A stretch of DNA of 36,703 nt from Clostridia bacterium (GCA_003551215.1 PUMD01000073.1:1-36703); one strand, 5' to 3'. Positions 7,048 to 17,170 are shown, numbered from the stretch's first letter. Made by a program: numbers and translations. The notes: a model not told the origin generated them from the sequence alone.

Positions 7048-8301
7048 CTATTTCAGGTCGGGATACAGGGGATAGGCCCTGCACAGCTTTTCAACTTCAC
7101 CTCTGACCTGGGCGAAAGTATCCTGGTCATCCTCATCTGCCGTCAGTGTACGCCACATCAGTTCGGCAATCTTCTGCATCTCGTCGGGCCCCATACCGCG
7201 GGAGGTAAGGGCGGGAGTACCAATCCTTATTCCGCTGGTGACAAAGGGGCTTTTCGTCTCAAAGGGGATAGTGTTTTTGTTGACGGTAATCTGGACCTCG
7301 TCGAGCCGCTCTTCTGCTTCCTTGCCGGTTACACCAACGCTGGTGAGGTCAACCAGCATAAGGTGATTGTCAGTTCCACCGGACACCAGGCGGAAGCCGC
7401 AGTCCCCCAGTGCATCGGCAAGCGACTCCGCGTTGCGCACGACCTCTTTTTGGTACTGGACGAAGTCGGGCTGCAAAGCCTCCTGGAAGCAAACGGCCTT
7501 GGCGGCGATGATGTGCATCAGTGGACCGCCCTGAATTCCCGGGAATATGGCCTTGTCGGCCTTCTTGCCCAGCTCCTTATCGCAGCTGAGGATCATACCC
7601 CCGCGCGGCCCGCGCAGCGTCTTGTGCGTGGTGGTGGTGGTGAAATGAGCATGAGGTACGCTGCTGGGATGAAGCCCGGCCACGACCAGACCGGCAATGT
7701 GGGCGATATCAGCCAGCAGATAGGCCTCGACTTCATCGGCGATCTCCCGGAGACGGGCAAAATCGATAGTGCGCGGATAAGCAGAAGCTCCGCAGACTAT
7801 CATATCCGGGGAGACTTCCCTGGCCAGTCCACCCACCGCCTCATAATCCAGTCGCTCGGTCTCCCGGTCAACACCGTAGCTGTGCACCTCATACAGGCTG
7901 CCCGAAAAGTTGGCCGGACTTCCGTGCGTCAGGTGACCGCCGTGACTCAGGTCCATGCCCAGGATGGTGTCACCTGGCTGCAGCAGCGCGAAGTATACCG
8001 CCATATTTGCTCCAGAGCCCGAGTGAGGCTGAACGTTTACGTAGTCGGCATCAAACAATTCCACTGCCCGTTCGCGAGCCAGGTTTTCCATAACATCAAC
8101 GTGCTCGCAGCCACCGTAGTAGCGGCGTCCGGGGTACCCCTCCGCATACTTGTTGGTCGGTACGGTTCCGGCCACCTCCAGGACCGCCCGGCTGACGAAA
8201 TTTTCAGAGGCGATCATCTCCAGGTTATTTCGCTGCCGGTCGCGCTCATTCTGCAGGGCCTGGTAAATATCAGGGTCAACCTTCTTTACGTTCTCCAGCA
8301 T
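7048..8301 (-). CDS. glyA: Serine hydroxymethyltransferase
   Basis: PLP enzyme that interconverts serine plus THF and glycine plus 5,10-methylene-THF. About 417 residues, typical length. Signatures: [30 protein letters not shown], and the PLP-lysine region [14 protein letters not shown]. The start at ATG 8301 ([10 protein letters not shown]) is preferred over ATG 8307 because AGGGGAG stands 7 nt before the former and only about 1 nt before the latter. It lies 36 bp after lpd and directly serves the same pathway: the methylene-THF made by the glycine cleavage system can be joined to a second glycine to give serine, so glycine supply and use are expressed together. Confidence 0.97.
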   Translation of the reverse strand: MLENVKKVDPDIYQALQNERDRQRNNLEMIASENFVSRAVLEVAGTVPTNKYAEGYPGRRYYGGCEHVDVMENLARERAVELFDADYVNVQPHSGSGANMAVYFALLQPGDTILGMDLSHGGHLTHGSPANFSGSLYEVHSYGVDRETERLDYEAVGGLAREVSPDMIVCGASAYPRTIDFARLREIADEVEAYLLADIAHIAGLVVAGLHPSSVPHAHFTTTTTHKTLRGPRGGMILSCDKELGKKADKAIFPGIQGGPLMHIIAAKAVCFQEALQPDFVQYQKEVVRNAESLADALGDCGFRLVSGGTDNHLMLVDLTSVGVTGKEAEERLDEVQITVNKNTIPFETKSPFVTSGIRIGTPALTSRGMGPDEMQKIAELMWRTLTADEDDQDTFAQVRGEVEKLCRAYPLYPDLK

Positions 8302-8337
8302 GATCATTCTCCCCTGAGAAGCATTCTCGTGCCTAGT

Positions 8338-9765
8338 TTACCTGGGCATCATGTGGATGGGAGCGCCCATGGCCACATGCGCCGCCTCCATGACTGCCTC
8401 CGACAGCGTCGGATGACCGTGTACCGTTTCTCCCAGCTGTTCGACGGTCAGGCCGTTCTGAATAGCCAGGGCGCCCTCATGGATAAGTACCGGTGCTTCC
8501 GGTCCGATGATGTGCATACCCAGCACGCGCCGGGTCTCGCCGTCGTAGACGATTTTTACCTGTCCGTGGGCCTTGCCTATCGCCACTGCCTTGCCAAGCG
8601 CACGGAATGAAAATTTGGCCACTTCCATCTCCGGATACTGCTCGGCGGCTTCCTCTTCGTGCAGTCCAACGCTGGCCGCCGGCGGCAGGGTGAAGGCAAC
8701 ATCGGGGATTGCCTGTCGGTTCAGCGGTTCACGGCCCGAACCAAACAGGTTCTCCACCGCAACCAGTGCTTCTGCAGCAGCAACATGAGCCAGCATCATC
8801 CCGCCTATGGCATCGCCTATAGCCAGAACGTCGGGATTGGAGGTGACCATATACTCGTCCACGGCGATGGCTCCGTCTGCGACTTCAACCCCCATGGCCT
8901 CAAGAGGTAGCTGATCTATGTTGGGTGTGCGTCCGGTGGCGATCAGGACCAGCTCGGCAGCTGTCTGCTGCTCTTCGCCGCGCTGCTCGTAGCGAACAAC
9001 TTTTTCTCCACCATCACCCTCCTCAATACCCAAAACGGGAGCATCAGTTACTACATTCAGCCCCCTGCGGCGGAACTGCGGACGGATGCGGCGCGAGATC
9101 TCATCATCCATGTACTTGAGCAGCTTGGGGTTGCGGCCCAGCACAGTCACTTCGGTACCAAAAGCCCCGAAAATGGAGGCAAACTCCAAACCAATTACGT
9201 TACCTCCGACAATAATCAGCCTATCGGGCAGCTCGCGCAGGTCCAGTAGTTCGCGGGACGTGATAACCCCCGGCAGGTCTATGCCATCGATGGGCGGGGT
9301 ACCGGGTACAGAACCTACCGCCAGCAGAAGCTTGTCCGGCTGCAGGGTCACCTCATCGCCCGAATGCAGGTGCACCAGCACCTCATGCGCTCCTATTCCC
9401 TCCGCTTCTCCCTCGTAGATGTCAGCTCCATTTCCGGTTACCAGCCGCTGGACGCCTGACTTCAGCTGCTGGACTATGTCGTCTTTTTTATCCACAGTCG
9501 TGGCCAGATCCAGCTCGGGGTCGTTAAGCTGTATGCCGTACTCGGCTCCAGTCTCGCGAGCATCTTCCATCATCTGTGCCGTTCTCACCATCACCTTGGT
9601 GGGGATACAACCCCGGTTCAGGCAGGTACCTCCCATGTCCTCCTTTTCAACGACGGCTACCCGCGCTCCCAGCTGGGCTGCTCTTATGGCAGCGGTGTAC
9701 CCTCCCGGTCCTCCTCCGATAATTACCAGATCGTATGATGTATCCTGCGGCATTTCTTTGTTCAC
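8338..9765 (-). CDS. lpd: Dihydrolipoyl dehydrogenase (L-protein)
   Basis: FAD enzyme that reoxidises the dihydrolipoyl arm of GcvH with NAD+. 475 residues. The N-terminal FAD site is VIIGGGPGGYTAA, the redox-active disulfide is GGTCLNRGCIPTK, the NAD site is LIIVGGNVIGLEFAS, and the active-site His/Glu pair is in HGHPTLSEAV near the C-terminus. The start GTG at 9765 follows AAAGGAGG by 7 nt; the longer frame to 9864 overlaps lipM and has no ribosome site. Location within the glycine operon and absence of 2-oxoacid dehydrogenase genes suggest it is the dedicated L-protein, although it could also serve other lipoyl complexes in the cell. Confidence 0.97.
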   Translation of the reverse strand: MNKEMPQDTSYDLVIIGGGPGGYTAAIRAAQLGARVAVVEKEDMGGTCLNRGCIPTKVMVRTAQMMEDARETGAEYGIQLNDPELDLATTVDKKDDIVQQLKSGVQRLVTGNGADIYEGEAEGIGAHEVLVHLHSGDEVTLQPDKLLLAVGSVPGTPPIDGIDLPGVITSRELLDLRELPDRLIIVGGNVIGLEFASIFGAFGTEVTVLGRNPKLLKYMDDEISRRIRPQFRRRGLNVVTDAPVLGIEEGDGGEKVVRYEQRGEEQQTAAELVLIATGRTPNIDQLPLEAMGVEVADGAIAVDEYMVTSNPDVLAIGDAIGGMMLAHVAAAEALVAVENLFGSGREPLNRQAIPDVAFTLPPAASVGLHEEEAAEQYPEMEVAKFSFRALGKAVAIGKAHGQVKIVYDGETRRVLGMHIIGPEAPVLIHEGALAIQNGLTVEQLGETVHGHPTLSEAVMEAAHVAMGAPIHMMPR

Positions 9766-9809
9766 CCGTTGGCCTCCTTTCAAAAGATAACCCGCTGGTG
9801 CTTTCGGTA

Positions 9810-10676
9810 TCACCGCTTGCGATTGAACTCGCAGCGGCCGTATTTGTCCTGCACCAGCCTGCAAACATCCCGCCTTTCGGCCGGACTGAGTTGATCACTG
9901 TCAAACTGTATATCCAGCACCTGTTCAAATCCCGCTATCAGCCCTTCGCCGACCTCCCTGAACTCCGGGGTTTCATCGCATAATTCGGCAAGCGATGTCG
10001 CTTTTCTCTGCAGGGTCTGCAGTACTCGCTGCCGCAGCCTTTCTGAGGGCAAATGCAGGCATCTAACCACCTTATGTCTGTTCAGCTGCAGTGGAATGGA
10101 GCCGTGCTGCAATATGACGCCGCGGCGCCGGACCTGAGCGCTTCCTACGATCTTCTTTTGCTGCACTGCCACCTCGTTGACTGTCGGAGTATCGAAACAG
10201 GCCGCCGAGCTGTCCTGCCTGTCCTGCCGGGTGGGCGGTCTGCCCCCGGTCAGCTGAGCATCTACTCCCAGCTTCTGCAGCCCGCAGGCAAGCGCCCTGC
10301 TCAGCGTGGAGTATGTCTGCAGAACTGAACCTCGGAGTATCTCCTCGGAGATGATCACCGAATAGGTCAATTCATCCTCATGCAGCACCGCTCGACCCCC
10401 GGTGGGCCGTCTAACCCAGTCAAAACCAAGACTGCGGCAGCCCTCCGGGTCCACCTCCCTGTCAAAGGACTGGAAATAGCCTATCGAAAGCGCCGGCGGA
10501 TTCCACCGGTAGAAGCGAAGCACCGGCGGACTCTCCCCATCAGCGTGAGCACGCAGCAGCGCCTCGTCAACGGCCATGTTCTCCGCAGCACTCCTGGGCT
10601 GGCGTTCGAAAAGCAGCCGCCAATTGCGACCTCGCGGATGCAGCGTAACCTCTGATTTACCCTCCGCCGGAGACAT
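9810..10676 (-). CDS. lipM: Octanoyl-[acyl-carrier protein]:protein N-octanoyltransferase
   Basis: Transfers octanoate from acyl carrier protein to the lipoyl lysine of GcvH, the first step of lipoate assembly. The 288-residue protein resembles Bacillus LipM throughout: NMAVDEALL, RFYRWNPPALSIGYFQ, the ligase-family motif RRPTGGRAVLH (89-99), DELTYSVI, and ILQHGSIPL. Cys160 in AACFDTPTVNE matches the catalytic cysteine of LipM, and Lys175 in KKIVGSAQ is the conserved lysine. Presence of that cysteine argues for octanoyl transfer rather than ATP-dependent lipoate ligation. The ATG at 10676 shares one base with the stop of the upstream radical-SAM gene, with GGAGGGG about 10 nt upstream. Its neighbours are lpd and the two putative sulfur-insertion enzymes. 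Confidence 0.92.
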   Translation of the reverse strand: MSPAEGKSEVTLHPRGRNWRLLFERQPRSAAENMAVDEALLRAHADGESPPVLRFYRWNPPALSIGYFQSFDREVDPEGCRSLGFDWVRRPTGGRAVLHEDELTYSVIISEEILRGSVLQTYSTLSRALACGLQKLGVDAQLTGGRPPTRQDRQDSSAACFDTPTVNEVAVQQKKIVGSAQVRRRGVILQHGSIPLQLNRHKVVRCLHLPSERLRQRVLQTLQRKATSLAELCDETPEFREVGEGLIAGFEQVLDIQFDSDQLSPAERRDVCRLVQDKYGRCEFNRKR

Positions 10677-11695
10677 CAGCTATCTTCCCCTCCCGAAGCC
10701 TGCGAAACACCCCGACTGACAGGCAGCTGTGTATCCTGAAGGGCTGCATCGGCCTCAGCGGGGGTAAGCTCCTGCGGATAGTTGTAGGGGGTCTGGCCCG
10801 GCCTTTCATTGTAGTAGGGTCGATTGCACCCCGAACAGCCTGTGGTTTCAAAGGGCCTGCCCTGCAGGACCTCTGTGTGCTGCAGGAGATTATCGGGCAC
10901 CGCAACTATCCGACCTGACTCATCAAAGGAGAGATCCGCTGCGCTGATTATGCCCCGTGAGAGCCCGAAGTTCACCAGCTGCACCCGTCGGTAGGTGCTC
11001 AACGACGGAGGAGGGTGATCCTCCATCGCCGTGTTCCTAACCGGGGTGAAGGCAAACAGTGCCAAAGTTACGCCGGCGCGGCGCAGAAAATCCATTACCT
11101 CGGTAAGCTGTCTTTCTGTCTCCCCGAGACCCACGATAAGATGAGTTGATATCCGACCGGGATAAATCTCGGCCAGCTCGGCCAGCAGTTCAAGCCGCTG
11201 CAGCCAGGTCTCCTGGCTCCCCCCTTTGTATCGAGCAAATAACTCGGCAGTGGCAGCGTCAAGCGCCAGCCCCAGCCGGTGTGCCCCGAGCACAAACAGA
11301 CGCTGCGCCTCGGGCACTGAACTCACCACCGTGTTAACTGAAACTGGCAGCAGCCGTTTTCCCTGCCACTCACTGCGCAGCTGCCGGAAAAACTCTTCCA
11401 CCTGCTGGTTGTAATCACCCCCGTGCACCACCTGCACGCAGGCGCGGTCAATCCTGCTGTCTTGGTATGCAGCTTCGAGATGCTCAATAACTTCGGTCAG
11501 TGGAAACTCCGGCCAGCTTATCCGTGAAAGAAAACGCGAGCTCCCGGCGGGAGCATGCCGGCCCTGCGGGCAGAAAGCACAGCAAAAGCTACAGTTTTCT
11601 CCCACCATAAAATGGACAGCCGTAACCGGCGCATCCACCCTCTTTTCCTGCAGCCCCAGCACGTGTGAGCTGCCGAGCGATAACCGCACCTTCAC
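10676..11695 (-). CDS. lipS2: Radical SAM protein, probable lipoyl synthase subunit LipS2
   Basis: A 339-residue radical SAM enzyme. The SAM-cluster motif CX3CX2C is at C35, C39, C42 (within ENCSFCCAFCPQG). A second cysteine pair lies near the C-terminus in TGCSGCNRPYYNE, possibly ligating an auxiliary cluster. It sits between lipM and a second radical-SAM gene inside the glycine cleavage operon, and no lipA is seen in the window. Two radical-SAM proteins, LipS1 and LipS2, are known to act together as an alternative lipoyl synthase in archaea and some bacteria; size, class and context fit LipS2. The assignment is by context and remembered family features, not by a search. The start is GTG 11695 with GGGGGGAGGG upstream. 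A biotin-synthase-like enzyme of other function is the alternative. Confidence 0.75.
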   Translation of the reverse strand: MKVRLSLGSSHVLGLQEKRVDAPVTAVHFMVGENCSFCCAFCPQGRHAPAGSSRFLSRISWPEFPLTEVIEHLEAAYQDSRIDRACVQVVHGGDYNQQVEEFFRQLRSEWQGKRLLPVSVNTVVSSVPEAQRLFVLGAHRLGLALDAATAELFARYKGGSQETWLQRLELLAELAEIYPGRISTHLIVGLGETERQLTEVMDFLRRAGVTLALFAFTPVRNTAMEDHPPPSLSTYRRVQLVNFGLSRGIISAADLSFDESGRIVAVPDNLLQHTEVLQGRPFETTGCSGCNRPYYNERPGQTPYNYPQELTPAEADAALQDTQLPVSRGVSQASGGEDS

Positions 11696-11728
11696 CGATT
11701 CATCCCTCCCCCCTCGTCTCGTTGCACT

Positions 11729-12802
11729 TCAATCAATATGCGACCTGAAATGATGTATGTCGTCGAACTGACCAACAGCTGCAATTGAGTCGTTCATATA
11801 CAGCGCGCAGCACTGATCGCCCCAATATACCTGCACATCAAAGGACTCGTCGAGCAGAACGCGACGGCTCCGGGCAGTGGGCTGCACCAGAACATCAAAA
11901 TCGCAGGCAGCTGCCAGCAGATCGGCAGCTTCTCTGTAGCGCCCCGACGGCCGCATACAACCAAGACCCAGGTGCGCTTCCGGCAGCTTCTGCCTGGCAG
12001 ACAAAAAGACCTCGAGTACATCGTTGAGAGAAGGCGGAGCAAGCCGGGCGAAAGGAGTGCTGGGTGTGGGTCTGAGAATGAGAAACTCCACCGCCTTAAC
12101 CTCTCTTTGCGCCAGCTGACCCAGCAGGTCAAATTCACCGACGATCTTCCCGGCATGCAGACCTATTACCACATGAGGCACGACCGGGACATCAAGAGTT
12201 TCGATCAGCTCATCCAGCACCTGCAGGTAATCATCTACCGTGCGGTCAAGCCCCATCACCTCGCGGATGGTCTCATCAGATCCAATCATGTCCACACACA
12301 CCGAATCAGCGAACCGTGAAGCCTTGGCTATCTGCGAAGAGCTGGCTAAACCGACGTGAAAGTTAAGGTGTCCTCTCTCCGACAGCTGCGCCAGCAGATG
12401 TTCAGACGGCAAGGTCACCCCACCTGCCGCATCACAGCCACCGCTGACCAACCAGCTTTTGGGGTCTTTCCCCTCCTTCTGGGACTCCAACCGGCCCTTC
12501 AACTGCCCGACGGAGGTCATGTGCTCAAGGTAGTACCCACTGCAGTGGGCACAGTTCAGAGAACACTCGCTCCCGCTTCCCGAAAGGCTCTCTGTAGACT
12601 GGGGAAATACAAAGATAAACTCCCTGTCTGAGTGCTGCTGGCTTCTGCATCTCTCCCTCAACATACTGACCAGCTGACTGCGATAATCAGCCAGCTGATG
12701 ATCTTTCATCAATCCCGTGGCAGATACCTCATGCAAAAGCCGCTCGAGGAGCGGCACAGGGTCCGCTCCTCGAGGGGGCTTTCTGCCAACCGCATCAGTC
12801 AT
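11729..12802 (-). CDS. lipS1: Radical SAM protein, probable lipoyl synthase subunit LipS1
   Basis: A 357-residue radical SAM enzyme with CX3CX2C at C80, C84, C87 ([17 protein letters not shown]) after an 80-residue N-terminal extension. The glycine-rich SAM-contact segment reads [10 protein letters not shown]. Together with the next gene it is the likely two-part lipoyl synthase that inserts sulfur at C6 and C8 of the octanoyl chain on GcvH. The ATG at 12802 overlaps the gcvPB stop by 8 bp, so the genes are probably translationally coupled; the frame extending to 12925 lies entirely inside gcvPB. A perfect 12-bp hairpin falls in codons 10-20. The function is inferred from operon context and the pairing of two radical-SAM genes beside lipM. 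Confidence 0.75.
   Translation of the reverse strand: MTDAVGRKPPRGADPVPLLERLLHEVSATGLMKDHQLADYRSQLVSMLRERCRSQQHSDREFIFVFPQSTESLSGSGSECSLNCAHCSGYYLEHMTSVGQLKGRLESQKEGKDPKSWLVSGGCDAAGGVTLPSEHLLAQLSERGHLNFHVGLASSSQIAKASRFADSVCVDMIGSDETIREVMGLDRTVDDYLQVLDELIETLDVPVVPHVVIGLHAGKIVGEFDLLGQLAQREVKAVEFLILRPTPSTPFARLAPPSLNDVLEVFLSARQKLPEAHLGLGCMRPSGRYREAADLLAAACDFDVLVQPTARSRRVLLDESFDVQVYWGDQCCALYMNDSIAAVGQFDDIHHFRSHID
12743..12774 (-). promoter_or_regulatory. Perfect 12-bp stem-loop within the 5' coding region of lipS1
   Basis: CTCGAGGAGCGG, 8-nt loop, CCGCTCCTCGAG. The stem is GC-rich and perfect, lying just 28-59 nt downstream of the lipS1 start and just past the gcvPB stop. Only four T residues follow within a few bases on the transcript, so it is not a textbook terminator. 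It could mark mRNA processing or partial termination and so lower lipS1-distal expression relative to gcv genes. The sequence is direct; the role is inference. Confidence 0.5.
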
Positions 12803-14297
12803 CTTCAGCGTAGTCCTCGGGGTACCAGCGCACCACCGGATTCCGGGCAGCCTGCGCTTCATCCAGGCGACGGACGGGAGTGTTGATGGGAGCCTCATGC
12901 AGGGCTTCGGGCTCCTCTTCTGCATCCCCGGCGATCTCGATCATCGCCTCAATGAATTCATCCAGACTCTGACGGCTTTCCGTCTCCGTAGGCTCGATCA
13001 TCAATGCCTCATCGATGATGAGCGGGAAGTAGACGGTCGGCGGGTGCAGCCCGTAGTCCAGCAGCGCTTTGGCTATGTCAAGCGTGCTGACTCCGTGCTC
13101 CCTTTTCTGATTCTTACCCGACAGCACGAACTCGTGCATGCACGGACGATCGAACTCGAGGTGGTAGTAATCCTTCAGCGACTCCTGCAGGTAGTTAGCG
13201 TTGAGCACCGCATTCTCAGCAACAGCCTTCAACCCTTCCGCTCCCAGGCTGCGGATGTACGCGTAGGCCTTTATGTTCACCCCGAAGTTGCCGTAGAAGG
13301 TGTGAACTTTCCCGATGGAGTCGGGACGGTCGTAGTCCATGTAATAGTCTTCGCCGTCATAACTGACCACCGGTACGGGCAGGAATTTTGCCAGCTTATC
13401 AGAGACGACTATCGGCCCTGACCCGGGCCCGCCGCCGCCGTGGGGCGCACTGAATGTCTTGTGCAGGTTGAAGTGAACGATATCGAACCCCATATCTCCG
13501 GGACGCGAGTAGCCCATGATGGCGTTTGCGTTGGCTCCGTCGTAATAGAGCAGTCCGCCCACATCGTGAATCATCTGAGCTATTTCCTTGATGTTCTGGT
13601 CATACAGTCCCAAGGTGCTGGGGTTAGTCAGCATCAGCGCTGCCACATCGTCATCCAGTATTTCCTCCAGCGCGTCGAGGTCAACGTCTCCATTTTCGTT
13701 CGAAGGAATCTCTACCGTTGAATACCCTGCCATGACGGCGGTTGCCGGGTTGGTACCGTGGGCCGAATCAGGGATGATCACCTTGGTGCGCTCCTCTCCA
13801 AGGCTCTCATGGTAGGCTCGCACCAGCATCATGCCGGTGATCTCTCCATGAGCTCCGGCCACCGGCTGCATGGTTACCTCGGGCAGGCCTGCCAGTTCCT
13901 TTAGGTATTCTCCGGTCTCATACAGAAGCTGAAGCGCCCCCTGCGTCATATTCTCCGGCTGATATGGATGAAGGGCGGTAAATCCACTCAGTCGGGCCAT
14001 GTTCTCGTTCACCTTGGGGCTGTACTTCATGGTACAGGAACCGAGCGGATAGAATCCGGTATCCACCCCGTGGTTGAGCTGTGACAGCCGCACAAAATGC
14101 CGCACGACATCAACCTCAGAGACCTCTGGCAGCTGGGGGTCCTCTTCCCGCAGCATATCCGCAGGCAGCAGCGCATCGAGTTCTTCTTGGGGCACATCCA
14201 GCTCCGGCAGCGAGTACCCGCGGCGCCCTGGTGAGCTGAGTTCAAAGATCAGGGGTTCAACTACGGAGATATCCTTGATTTCGTTCTGCTCGGTCAT
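12795..14297 (-). CDS. gcvPB: Glycine decarboxylase P-protein subunit 2
   Basis: Catalytic PLP half of the split P-protein, which decarboxylates glycine and loads aminomethyl onto GcvH lipoate. 500 residues. Signatures: [36 protein letters not shown], the PLP lysine in [18 protein letters not shown], and [10 protein letters not shown]. An acidic C-terminal tail ends PEDYAEDD. The ATG at 14297 overlaps the gcvPA stop (4 bp). The split arrangement is the Bacillota/Thermotoga form. It is the fourth gene after the glycine riboswitch; the next gene overlaps its end by 8 bp. Confidence 0.97.
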   Translation of the reverse strand: MTEQNEIKDISVVEPLIFELSSPGRRGYSLPELDVPQEELDALLPADMLREEDPQLPEVSEVDVVRHFVRLSQLNHGVDTGFYPLGSCTMKYSPKVNENMARLSGFTALHPYQPENMTQGALQLLYETGEYLKELAGLPEVTMQPVAGAHGEITGMMLVRAYHESLGEERTKVIIPDSAHGTNPATAVMAGYSTVEIPSNENGDVDLDALEEILDDDVAALMLTNPSTLGLYDQNIKEIAQMIHDVGGLLYYDGANANAIMGYSRPGDMGFDIVHFNLHKTFSAPHGGGGPGSGPIVVSDKLAKFLPVPVVSYDGEDYYMDYDRPDSIGKVHTFYGNFGVNIKAYAYIRSLGAEGLKAVAENAVLNANYLQESLKDYYHLEFDRPCMHEFVLSGKNQKREHGVSTLDIAKALLDYGLHPPTVYFPLIIDEALMIEPTETESRQSLDEFIEAMIEIAGDAEEEPEALHEAPINTPVRRLDEAQAARNPVVRWYPEDYAEDD

Positions 14298-15640
14298 GCC
14301 AATCCCTCCAGCCGCGCGACCAGCTCATCGATCTCTTCTTTGGTCCGCTTCTCCGTCACTGCCACCAGCAGGCTGTTGTCCATGCCGTCGACCATCCTGC
14401 CCAGGTCGAATCCTGCCAGAATCTTGTGTTCCAGCAGCGAAGAGACCACTTCAGCAGCCGGCCGGTCGCACTCGACGACAAACTCCTTGAAAAAGGGCCG
14501 GTCATACTTGAGGCGGTAACCAGGCAGCTCATCGATCCGCTGCGCCGCGTAGTGGGCTTTCTGCAGCGACTGCTCGGCGACCTCCCGCAGCCCCTGCCTG
14601 CCCATCAGGCTGAGGTAGACTGTGGCAGCAAGAGCGTTGAGGCCCTCGTTGGTGCATATATTGGATGTTGCTCTCTCTCTGCGGATGTGCTGCTCACGCG
14701 TCTGCATGGTCATAACAAAGCCGCGTCTTCCATCCACATCCTCTGTCTGGCCGATTATACGTGCGGGCATGCGCCTCACCGCGCGGCTGCCTGCTGCGAA
14801 GAAACCGAGGTATGGTCCTCCGAAACTAAGAGGATTACCCAGCGGCTGACCTTCTCCAACCACTATATCGGCTCCATAGGTTGCCGGCGGACGAATGACG
14901 CCCAGAGATATGGGGTCACACGCAACAACCAGATGAGCATTGCGGAATTCCCCGGTCAGCTGCTGAAACTCCTCTACCGGCTCCAGTAGACCGAAGAAAT
15001 TGGGATTCTGCATCAGAACTGCTATGGTATCGTCGTTCACCGCTTCTGTCAGGGCGTCCATATCGGTGACCCCATCGGAGACCGGTACTTCTACCAGATC
15101 CCATTCACGCCCGTGCAGATACGTTTTCAGTATCTCCCGGTACTGAGGGTGAACCGAAGAGGAGACAACAATCCGCTCTCCCCGCCGGGTCAGCCGACCG
15201 GCCATCAGAGCTGCTTCCATCATGGCAGTACCGCCGTCGTACATGGAAGCGTTGGCCACATCCATGCCGGTCAGTTCGCTTATCATGGTCTGGAATTCAA
15301 AGATGACCTGCAGTGTACCCTGACTCACCTCCGGCTGATAGGGGGTGTAAGCGGTGTAAAATTCTTCGCGCGAGACCATGTGATCGACTGCCGCTGGTAG
15401 AAAGTGATCATAGGCGCCCGCTCCCATGAAACAGCAGTACTCTTCGGTGGTAAGGTTTTTGCCGGCGAGGCCTTCTATGTGTTTCGCCAGCTCCATCTCG
15501 GACATACCCTCGGGTATGTCTATATCACCGCGGAAACGGACCTCCTCGGGAATGGAGGCGAAGAGGTCATCTATCGACTCCACTCCCAGGGATTCCAGCA
15601 TGGCCCGTCTGTCTTCATCTGTGTTTGGAATATATTTCAT
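14294..15640 (-). CDS. gcvPA: Glycine decarboxylase P-protein subunit 1
   Basis: N-terminal half of the split glycine decarboxylase, forming a heterotetramer with GcvPB. 448 residues from ATG 15640 ([15 protein letters not shown], the family's usual opening). Conserved stretches include [53 protein letters not shown] and [10 protein letters not shown]. An in-frame GTG at 15652 is possible, but GGGTGAT lies well spaced before the ATG. The gene begins 30 bp after gcvH and overlaps gcvPB by 4 bp, so production of the two halves is coupled. Confidence 0.97.
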   Translation of the reverse strand: MKYIPNTDEDRRAMLESLGVESIDDLFASIPEEVRFRGDIDIPEGMSEMELAKHIEGLAGKNLTTEEYCCFMGAGAYDHFLPAAVDHMVSREEFYTAYTPYQPEVSQGTLQVIFEFQTMISELTGMDVANASMYDGGTAMMEAALMAGRLTRRGERIVVSSSVHPQYREILKTYLHGREWDLVEVPVSDGVTDMDALTEAVNDDTIAVLMQNPNFFGLLEPVEEFQQLTGEFRNAHLVVACDPISLGVIRPPATYGADIVVGEGQPLGNPLSFGGPYLGFFAAGSRAVRRMPARIIGQTEDVDGRRGFVMTMQTREQHIRRERATSNICTNEGLNALAATVYLSLMGRQGLREVAEQSLQKAHYAAQRIDELPGYRLKYDRPFFKEFVVECDRPAAEVVSSLLEHKILAGFDLGRMVDGMDNSLLVAVTEKRTKEEIDELVARLEGLA

Positions 15641-15669
15641 AGCATCACCCACTTAAACTAGTTGTCAGT

Positions 15670-16050
15670 TTAGAGATCTTCGAGGTATTCGGTATATGTG
15701 TCGACATCCATCAGCTCGTCCAGCTCAGCCTCATCTGTGATTTCGAACTTGATGATCCAGCCTTCGCCATAAGGATCTTCGTTGATGATTTCCGGAGCAT
15801 CCAAAAGCTCCTCGTTGACCTCAGTAATCGTACCGCCCACCGGCATATAAAAGTCGGAGACTGCTTTGACGGACTCAATTACGCCAAAGGGGTCATCCTT
15901 GCCGAACTCATCACCGATATGCGGCAGTTCGACGAACACCAGGTCGCCGAGCTGATCCTGGGCGTAGTGAGTTATACCTACCGTAGCAATGCCGTTTTCC
16001 ACTCGAAGCCATTCGTGATCTTCTGCGTACATAAGTTCCTCTGGATACAT
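15670..16050 (-). CDS. gcvH: Glycine cleavage system H protein (lipoyl carrier)
   Basis: 126-residue acidic carrier protein whose lipoyl lysine shuttles the aminomethyl group between P-, T- and L-proteins. The lipoyl site is Lys62 in ESVKAVSDFY. Other conserved parts are HEWLRVENGIATVGITHYAQ, LGDLVFVELP and GEGWIIKFE. The start ATG (16050) lies 4 bp after gcvT, with the ribosome site inside the gcvT end (GGGAGGGAT). This protein is the natural substrate for the LipM and LipS1/LipS2 proteins encoded downstream, so carrier and modification enzymes share one transcript. Confidence 0.98.
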   Translation of the reverse strand: MYPEELMYAEDHEWLRVENGIATVGITHYAQDQLGDLVFVELPHIGDEFGKDDPFGVIESVKAVSDFYMPVGGTITEVNEELLDAPEIINEDPYGEGWIIKFEITDEAELDELMDVDTYTEYLEDL

Positions 16051-16054
16051 CGAT

Positions 16055-17170
16055 CTATCCCTCCCGCTTGTAAAATGGAAACTCTACTACTACCGCTTCA
16101 AGTTTACGGTTACGTACCTCGATTCGCAACTCAGTTCCAGGCTCAGTCAGATGTGGGGGAACATACCCCATACCCAGGTTTTTCTCCAGGGTGGGAGCAT
16201 AGGATCCACTGGTAACTTCCCCTGCCTGGTCTTCTCCACCGGGCTCATATATGGGATACCCAGTGCGGGGAATGCCCCGGTCAAGCATCTCAAAGCCTAT
16301 GAGACGCCTGGACGGCCCCTGGTTTTTGACTTCCTGCAGGGCTTCCTTGCCGATGAAGTCTTCCTTGCCCAGCTTGACGAAAAAGCTGAGTCCTGCCGCA
16401 AGCGGGTTTATGTCCTCGCCCAGCTCCTGCCCGTACAGACACAGGCCCGCTTCAAAGCGCAGGGTATCGCGAGCACCAAGACCTGCCGGAACCAGACCGA
16501 AGTCCTCGCCCTTTTGCATAATTGCATCCCAGATGTCGGCTCCGTCGTTGGTTTCGCAGTAGACTTCGAACCCGGCTTCGCCGGTATACCCTGTGCGGGA
16601 GACCATAACCTGGTGACCGGCCAGCTCGATTCCATCTTCGAACCAGTAGTATTTCATCTGGCTCAAATCCGTGTCCACCAGCGGCGATAGAATCTCCTCG
16701 GCCTTCGGTCCCTGCAGCGCCAGCAGACCAGTCTCGTCCGATTCGTCAATCAGCTGAACGTCGAAGTCTGCCGTGTTTTCCGCTACCCATTGCAGGTCCT
16801 TTTCCTTGTTGGCGCCATTGACTACCAGCAGGAAATCCTGCTGACCAAATTTGTAGATGAGAAGATCATCAACTGTTCCTCCGTGAGGGTAGCACATAGG
16901 CGAATATATGACTCTGCCGATGGGGGATTTGGAGACATCGTTGGTCACGAGGTAATTGACCGCCTCCTCCGCCTCCGGGCCCACCAGGCGCAGCTCACCC
17001 ATGTGGGTCACGTCGAAAAGACCCGCCTTCTGCCGCACTGCCTGATGCTCGTCAATAATACCGGAGTACTGGACAGGAAGCGCCCAGCCACTGAAATCGA
17101 CGATCTTGCCTTCATGTTCCTGGTGTTTGTCGAAAAACGGCGTCCTCTTCAGGCCATCTACATTTACCAT
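16055..17170 (-). CDS. gcvT: Aminomethyltransferase (T-protein)
   Basis: Transfers the methylene from aminomethyl-lipoyl-GcvH to THF, giving 5,10-methylene-THF and ammonia. 371 residues. Family features: RTPFFDKHQEHEGKIVDFSG, FDVTHMGELRL, SRTGYTGEAGFEVYC, LGARDTLRFEAGLCLYG and EVTSGSYAPTL. ATG 17170 is chosen; it is 7 nt after GGAGG (GGAGGTGAT), with an adjacent in-frame TTG at 17173 that is too close. First gene after the tandem glycine riboswitch and terminator, so its expression should rise with glycine. Confidence 0.97.
   Translation of the reverse strand: MVNVDGLKRTPFFDKHQEHEGKIVDFSGWALPVQYSGIIDEHQAVRQKAGLFDVTHMGELRLVGPEAEEAVNYLVTNDVSKSPIGRVIYSPMCYPHGGTVDDLLIYKFGQQDFLLVVNGANKEKDLQWVAENTADFDVQLIDESDETGLLALQGPKAEEILSPLVDTDLSQMKYYWFEDGIELAGHQVMVSRTGYTGEAGFEVYCETNDGADIWDAIMQKGEDFGLVPAGLGARDTLRFEAGLCLYGQELGEDINPLAAGLSFFVKLGKEDFIGKEALQEVKNQGPSRRLIGFEMLDRGIPRTGYPIYEPGGEDQAGEVTSGSYAPTLEKNLGMGYVPPHLTEPGTELRIEVRNRKLEAVVVEFPFYKREG

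Noticed and set aside
7363..8610. 415-codon plus-strand open frame opposite glyA and lpd
   Set aside because: It is antisense to two certain genes and its product has no known motif; long antisense frames are common in GC-rich coding DNA.
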